Shown: positions 21,316 to 24,295 of the stretch, in pieces
How the letters are laid out: each line of letters starts with the position of its first letter
Position numbering within the stretch: the first letter of the stretch is position 1
IMG/VR virus record: IMGVR_UViG_3300046010_002194
Location: 1 to 24,295 of that record
DNA length: 24,295 nucleotides
Source of the DNA: a virus
Strand: one strand, 5' to 3'
Notes under the pieces: model-generated
Told to the model about the DNA's origin: nothing
Seen by the model: only the letters and a program-made list of their open reading frames with translations
Databases searched by the model: none
Made by a program: the position numbers and the translations under genes

Positions 21316-22032
21316 TCAGTGCTTGGGGTATACCACGACCTTGGCCGACGAGTCCCAGCACGTCCGGCATTCAAGGCACTTGCCGCCCTGCGTATATGCC
21401 GGGCACATGTTCGCTCCCTCGGAGCGACGACGCTCCGAGTACTCATCGGTCATTGCCACCTCGGAACTGCAATCGAACTCGGCTGGTGCTGGGGTGTCCA
21501 TCAGTGCAGCCGACACCCGTACCGTCAGGTTCGGGGGGAACTGCCCGTGCTTCGCAACCCACCGACGCACGATACCTACCTCGCGGGTGGGCAGCCAGTG
21601 CTGCACCCTGGGCGTCAGCATGCACACCTGCACGATGTTCGTCAGGTGGTTACCGTCCTGCAGGTCACCCGAGTCATGCCACCGGAACCACATGTTGCCA
21701 GTGGCACGGATGGCCGAAGCCATCGCAGCCACCCAACGAGGATCGTACAACGCCTGATACCTACGCTCCATGGCAGCACGCACGCCGGGCCATGCGTAGT
21801 TACCCTTCATGGCGTAGCACTTGCTGCAGGTGCTGCCCTTCACCTTGCGCAGTGCGGTGCCCACCGTACATCGGCGGGCGTCGAGGGAGATGCCGAAGCA
21901 CGGCATCTTGCCGGGCTTGGACAACCCGCCCACGATGTCCCAAGCATCCTTGGGATCCACCTTCAGGGTGGGGTCATGGACTGGGATACGGGTTTGCTCG
22001 ACCTGTACCTGGGGGAGCGAGATTGTTGTCAC
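21316..22032 (-). CDS. GP88-like cysteine-rich phage protein
   Basis: The protein resembles the mycobacteriophage gene-88 family. It has an early motif MPCFGISLDARRC, then KGSTCSKCYAMKGNYAW, a basic helical stretch MERRYQALYDPRW, the block FRWHDSGDLQDGNHLTNIVQ and a C-terminal cysteine cluster (NMCPAYTQGGKCLECRTCW). The cysteines suggest a metal or iron-sulfur site, and the family has been likened to radical-SAM proteins, but the reaction is unknown. I chose GTG 22032 (238 aa), because AAGGAAGGG lies about 4 nt upstream. Earlier in-frame starts exist at 22071, 22065 and 22050 but lack such a site. Confidence 0.85.
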   Translation of the reverse strand: MTTISLPQVQVEQTRIPVHDPTLKVDPKDAWDIVGGLSKPGKMPCFGISLDARRCTVGTALRKVKGSTCSKCYAMKGNYAWPGVRAAMERRYQALYDPRWVAAMASAIRATGNMWFRWHDSGDLQDGNHLTNIVQVCMLTPRVQHWLPTREVGIVRRWVAKHGQFPPNLTVRVSAALMDTPAPAEFDCSSEVAMTDEYSERRRSEGANMCPAYTQGGKCLECRTCWDSSAKVVVYPKH

Positions 22033-22054
22033 TGTACCCTTCCTTTCCATGGGG

Positions 22055-22285
22055 TTATCCCACATGTTCACGAACGAACCTGGTCACCTCGACCATGTCC
22101 GCATCAGACACTTTGTCACCGTCGGGGGTGACGCCATCCTCGAACACCGAGGCCAGCATCGCCCGTACCTTGGGCTGCGTCACCTTGGTACGGGCGAACC
22201 AATCGAGCATCGCAAGGTAGCGGGGCTCGTCGTTCGCCAGCCACAAAGTAACATTCCAAGTCGCACGATTATGCCATCCGTTCAT
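22055..22285 (-). CDS. Conserved small phage protein with NRATWNVTLWLANDE motif
   Basis: The 76-residue protein begins MNGWHNRATWNVTLWLANDE. This matches the W.N..TW.v.LWL.Nd. start of a group of small proteins found in phages and some bacteria, with no known activity. The rest is helical with charged residues (YLAMLDWFARTKV; DADMVEVTRFVREHV). GGAGGTG lies 5 nt before the ATG, and the start overlaps the preceding stop as ATGA. Confidence 0.85.
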   Translation of the reverse strand: MNGWHNRATWNVTLWLANDEPRYLAMLDWFARTKVTQPKVRAMLASVFEDGVTPDGDKVSDADMVEVTRFVREHVG

Positions 22286-22506
22286 ACTTCACCTCCACAG
22301 GTATCACAGGTGTATCCGTACGGGTCCGTCGTGAAGATCGGAATAACCCGTTCCTTGTTCGTGTTCGTCATGTCCTGCGGCAGCCGGTGTTCATCCGGTA
22401 CCGCAGGCGTACGCCAGTCCCGAGTCAGTTCACCCGAGTCGAACGCCGCCACGGTACAACCCGGGCAGCACACCGCCGAATTGAATGAGTAGCCCCTGAT
22501 TCTCAC
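22282..22506 (-). CDS. Zinc-ribbon-like early protein (74 aa)
   Basis: The product has two CxxC knuckles, CCPGC near residues 13-17 and CDTCGG near the C-terminus. This is the arrangement of a zinc ribbon with a 50-residue insert. The insert is charged (TRDWRTPAVPDEHRLPQDM). Zinc ribbons often bind DNA, RNA or proteins. The gene is coupled by short overlaps to both neighbours. Confidence 0.78.
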   Translation of the reverse strand: MRIRGYSFNSAVCCPGCTVAAFDSGELTRDWRTPAVPDEHRLPQDMTNTNKERVIPIFTTDPYGYTCDTCGGEV

Positions 22507-22811
22507 TGGTCACCTCCGTATACCCGTTCGTATGTCCGCTGGGCAGCCTGCCGCGTACCTTCCGAGAACGCCTCGGGGAATGACAGCACGACGGCGCACC
22601 ATGAGCAGTCCTCTTCGAAGTACTGGTCACCGGTGAATGACAACTCCCGGTACTTCTGTGGCATGGCAGCGTACCTATCCTGCGATACCTGGAATCCGCC
22701 GTGACCCGGCGCGTCGATCCACACGATACCTTCGGCAACCGCCTTGACCGAAGCCTTACCTTCCCACGGGCATACCCTGTCGGGCATGTACCTGCAATCC
22801 ACCTTGCGCAT
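22503..22811 (-). CDS. DUF7007-like early protein (102 aa)
   Basis: The 102-residue protein has GIVWIDAPGHGGFQVSQDRY, followed by MPQKYREL and then FEEDCSWCAVVLSFPEAF. This order (GIxWVxxPSHGGFxLS, then EEDxxW.xV) is the pattern of the DUF7007 group, seen in phages and plasmids with unknown function. AGGTAGGA lies a few bases before ATG 22811. It is the second gene after the structured untranslated region. Confidence 0.83.
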   Translation of the reverse strand: MRKVDCRYMPDRVCPWEGKASVKAVAEGIVWIDAPGHGGFQVSQDRYAAMPQKYRELSFTGDQYFEEDCSWCAVVLSFPEAFSEGTRQAAQRTYERVYGGDQ

Positions 22812-22828
22812 TGAATCCTACCTTTCCG

Positions 22829-22921
22829 TTAGTCGTTGACCCATTCCATGAGGGACGCGAAGAGACCCGCGAGACCGATGATCCCGCCGATGAGCCCGGC
22901 GAACATGATGAACTCCAGCAT
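22829..22921 (-). CDS. 30-aa glycine-rich membrane peptide
   Basis: The frame reads MLEFIMFAGLIGGIIGLAGL and then FASLMEWVND, a single hydrophobic helix with small-residue GxxxG-like faces and an acidic tail. GGTAGGTAGGT lies directly upstream of the ATG. It is the first gene after a terminator-like hairpin. Its strong ribosome site and clean transmembrane profile support translation. The function is unknown; small glycine-rich helices can self-associate in membranes. Confidence 0.7.
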   Translation of the reverse strand: MLEFIMFAGLIGGIIGLAGLFASLMEWVND

Positions 22922-22937
22922 ACCTACCTACCTTTCC

Positions 22938-22952
22938 GCCCCTGGTCGGGGC
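22938..22952 (-). repeat. Small hairpin in the leader of the early block
   Basis: GCCCC and GGGGC flank five bases just upstream of the ribosome site of the 30-aa membrane peptide. It may shape the 5' end of the transcript. Confidence 0.4.
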
Positions 22953-22957
22953 ATGGT

Positions 22958-22998
22958 TGAAATGAAATCCCCGTAGCACCTTTCGATGCTACGGGGAT
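22958..22998 (-). terminator. Probable intrinsic terminator (12-bp stem)
   Basis: On the minus strand ATCCCCGTAGCA pairs perfectly with TGCTACGGGGAT around the 8-nt loop TCGAAAGG, followed by TTCATTTCAA. A 12-bp GC-rich stem followed by a T-rich stretch fits a Rho-independent terminator, though the T-run is interrupted. It ends the structured untranslated region in front of the main early gene block, so the early genes need read-through or another promoter. Confidence 0.65.
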
Positions 22999-23009
22999 CG
23001 TTACGGACC

Positions 23010-23023
23010 TACCTAGTGTCCGT
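23010..23023. repeat. 14-nt direct repeat, copy 1
   Basis: TACCTAGTGTCCGT here is identical to the copy at 23394-23407, 384 nt away. Flanking bases differ. A 14-nt exact match within an untranslated region suggests a binding or promoter site. Confidence 0.5.
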
Positions 23024-23393
23024 TGTGTCTATGTTGTATCTCGATTCTATAGGTACCTGGCACCCTTGCTATCGGGTCCGATGGTACCTACCTACCGCAT
23101 TGCACGACCGGCAGAGATTGACCGGCTCCCGATTCGGCGGATACCTGGGTATCGACCTACCACGATACCGAAAGCGTATCGTACGGGGTCATTCGTGCTG
23201 GGTACTTGCGTACCCGAGCGGGTTACTTTATCGGCAAGCGTCCGTCACGCCATGATTCTGCCCTGTTACCCCATGGGACACTACCTACCGCGTACCTAGG
23301 GGACCATTCCTACCTTCGGGGATTCGTCCGTTGCGGGGGCGTAGTACGCTTGCCCGACGGTCGATTCCCGTACGGATCCATTCCGATGCCGGA

Positions 23394-23407
23394 TACCTAG
23401 TGTCCGT
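23394..23407. repeat. 14-nt direct repeat, copy 2
   Basis: This is the second exact copy of the 14-mer described at 23010-23023. A further shared word, GGGGACCATT, occurs at about 23299-23308 and 23427-23436. Confidence 0.5.
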
Positions 23408-23664
23408 GCAGTCTTTCTGGTGCTGCGGGGGACCATTGAGATCGATGCGGGGTAGCGGGGAATGCCGCACTATGCGCCCAAACCGGGCGCCCCTACCTTG
23501 CGGATTCGGCATGCGGGGCGGGTACGCCTAGCATGCTTCGGCCGTTCGGTCCGATCCGTGTCCCGTGCGAATCGGACCCGCGGCGGGAATCCCGGACCCC
23601 GTAGGGTTTCCGGTTCCTCGCGGACCCGATCCGGCCCCTTGCGGGGACGGGCGATAGTGCGAAA

Positions 23665-23689
23665 CCGCCCCGACCCCGTTAGGGGGCGG
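23665..23689 (-). terminator. Possible terminator after the first early gene
   Basis: On the minus strand CCGCCCC pairs with GGGGCGG around an 11-nt loop, followed by TTTCG, 17 nt beyond the stop of the 124-aa gene. The stem is strong but the T-run is short, so termination may be partial. Confidence 0.45.
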
Positions 23690-23705
23690 AGCGGGTAGGG
23701 GGCGA

Positions 23706-24080
23706 TCAGACGGCCGAAGTAAAGCGCTCGACTCGGCGGGGATTCTCCCCGACGAGCATGGCGCAGGCCACGCGAGCGGGGACGACGATCCCGGCTTCGG
23801 TGCGGACGGAACGGCCGAAAGCCGGCACTGGGAATCCGCAGTCTGCAGCGGTTAGGGCCCGCCGAATCGTGATACGGGAATTCCGCAGCATGGCGGCGGC
23901 ATCGGCCGCAGTGGCGCAGTACTCGCGGCGCGTCCGTCCGTCCATGGACAGGTACAGGACGGAATTGAGCACGGCATCGGCATCGGTAGTGACAAGTTGC
24001 AGAGCGGGGGGAACGGCCGTAGCGGCGGGGGCCGTAGCGGCGGGGGCGGCTTCGGCGGGAGCGGGAGCGGAGCGAGGCAT
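23706..24080 (-). CDS. Unknown first early protein with Ala/Pro-rich N-terminus (124 aa)
   Basis: ATG 24080 is preceded by AAAGGG at 6 nt, which decides the start over the long in-frame opening to 24263. The first 30 residues are low-complexity (MPRSAPAPAEAAPAATAPAA), encoded by short GC-rich repeats. The rest looks folded, with REYCATAADAAAMLRNSRIT resembling a small DNA-binding helical motif, then RRALTAADCGFPVPAFG and VPARVACAMLVGENPRRVE. It follows the promoter at 24148-24175 and so is probably the first protein made. A regulator or anti-host factor is conceivable but unproven. Confidence 0.8.
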   Translation of the reverse strand: MPRSAPAPAEAAPAATAPAATAVPPALQLVTTDADAVLNSVLYLSMDGRTRREYCATAADAAAMLRNSRITIRRALTAADCGFPVPAFGRSVRTEAGIVVPARVACAMLVGENPRRVERFTSAV

Positions 24081-24147
24081 GGTTAACCCTTTCAAGGTTC
24101 CCGGCGATCCGGCCGGGGGCGGTTCGGACGGAGTGTCCGATGGGGGT

Positions 24148-24175
24148 ACTGTAGTCTCATCGGCCAGTCTGTCAA
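24148..24175 (-). promoter_or_regulatory. Host sigma-70-type early promoter
   Basis: The minus strand has a perfect TTGACA (24175-24170), a 16-nt spacer and TACAGT (24153-24148; four of six consensus bases). It lies 68 nt before the ATG of the first early gene. It is the best -35/-10 pair in the window and fits early transcription by host polymerase. Confidence 0.65.
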
Positions 24176-24207
24176 CTCCACTACACAGACTTCCCGACGG
24201 AATCCCG

Positions 24208-24220
24208 AAAAAAAAAAAAA
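24208..24220. promoter_or_regulatory. 13-nt A/T tract upstream of the early promoter
   Basis: Thirteen A residues (plus strand) stand out in GC-rich DNA, about 33 nt upstream of the TTGACA box. Such a tract can act as an UP element or bend DNA. No stem precedes it on the minus strand, so a terminator is unlikely. Confidence 0.4.
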
Positions 24221-24248
24221 TCGACCCCCCGCCAGGCACACACGCCCG

Positions 24249-24290
24249 ATAATCCGGAATCACGGATCCGGATATCCGGGATCGGCCGGA
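24249..24290. repeat. Cluster of ATCCGG/CCGGAT words with a 12-nt palindrome
   Basis: CCGGATATCCGG (24268-24279) is a perfect palindrome inside a run of related words (AATCCGGAAT, GGATCCGGAT, TATCCGGGAT, GGCCGGA). It lies at the right edge of the window, upstream of the first promoter, where a genome end or a control site might be. Confidence 0.45.
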
Positions 24291-24295
24291 CGGCT

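Larger units (their letters stand above)
22999..23664. other. Structured region without convincing genes
   Basis: No frame on either strand has a good ribosome site plus a sensible protein. The region is rich in short inverted repeats. Examples are 23162-23182 (ACGATAC/GTATCGT), 23200-23215 (GGGTAC/GTACCC, loop TTGC on the plus strand), 23474-23490 (GCGCCC/GGGCGC) and 23548-23578 (GGTCCGAT, mirrored after 15 nt). A TAGAAT box at 23049-23044 (minus) with a poor -35 (ATAGCA, 17 nt upstream) is a weak promoter candidate just ahead of the terminator. GGTAC- and ACCTA-type words recur. It may be a noncoding RNA or leader. Confidence 0.6.

Noticed and set aside
22986-23255. An 89-codon plus-strand frame in the untranslated region
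   Set aside because: Its ATG lies inside the 12-bp terminator stem, there is no ribosome site, and it would be the only plus-strand gene in the window.
23330-23385. tRNA-like T-arm (GGTCGATTCC with flanking complement) on the plus strand
   Set aside because: The loop is one base short of the usual sequence, and no matching acceptor or anticodon arm can be built upstream.
23285-23512. A 75-codon minus-strand frame in the untranslated region
   Set aside because: There is no Shine-Dalgarno before the ATG, the composition is Arg/Pro-rich as expected from random GC-rich DNA, and it runs across several hairpins.
24081-24263. N-terminal extension of the first early gene
   Set aside because: It would run through the promoter and the T13 tract (encoding Phe residues); the ATG at 24080 has a proper AAAGGG site.
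1-24295. CRISPR array, insertion sequence, integrase or attachment site
   Set aside because: I saw no regularly spaced direct repeats, transposase, recombinase or tRNA-derived repeat. The repeats at 18.5-18.8 kb are short, irregularly spaced and palindromic.

Overview
The window is about half of a tailed phage genome of the T7 type (a podovirus that encodes its own single-subunit RNA polymerase). All convincing genes lie on the minus strand, so transcription runs from the right end of the window (about 24,150) to the left end (1). Genes are packed with ATGA or TGATG stop-start overlaps and Shine-Dalgarno sequences such as GGAGG, AAGGAG or AAAGG. Base composition is GC-rich, roughly 60% by eye. 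The host cannot be read from the sequence. Canonical TTGACA and TATAAT-like host promoter elements and strong Shine-Dalgarno sites fit a bacterium with a normal sigma-70 system.

Layout in the direction of transcription. (1) 24,295-22,930: a host-type promoter with a perfect TTGACA box, a 124-aa unknown early protein, then about 700 nt of hairpin-rich untranslated DNA bounded by two terminator-like stems. (2) 22,921-18,841: an early block of 13 small, mostly unknown genes, including a 30-aa membrane peptide, a DUF7007-like protein, a zinc-ribbon-like protein and a cysteine-rich GP88-like protein. (3) 18,840-18,488: an AT-rich control region packed with GATC and CTAAG/CTTAG inverted repeats and an extended -10 promoter, just upstream of the RNA polymerase gene. 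(4) 18,487-14,796: T7-like RNA polymerase, two overlapping small ORFs that together look like an ECF sigma factor split in two (region 2, then region 4), a metallophosphoesterase, a 26-aa membrane peptide and a small protein. (5) 14,796-8,428: an HELLH protein, single-stranded DNA-binding protein, RusA resolvase, primase-helicase, ThyX thymidylate synthase, a coiled-coil protein, a short T7-type DNA polymerase and a dNMP kinase. (6) 8,426-2,943: a receptor-binding or tail module with a fibre carrying an Mtd-like N-terminus, a LamG-like lectin, two small conserved phage proteins and an SGNH hydrolase with a fibronectin III-like C-terminus. (7) 2,946-1: T7 gp6-like exonuclease, two small proteins, portal protein and the first 26 codons of the next gene, probably the scaffold.

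Together the genes describe a phage that starts with host RNA polymerase, makes its own polymerase, replicates with a T7-style replisome supported by thymidylate synthesis and dNMP phosphorylation, and then enters morphogenesis. The main departures from the T7 plan are the split sigma-like pair behind the RNA polymerase, the palindrome-rich control region, the adsorption module placed between DNA polymerase and exonuclease, and a DNA polymerase without room for the thioredoxin-binding loop.
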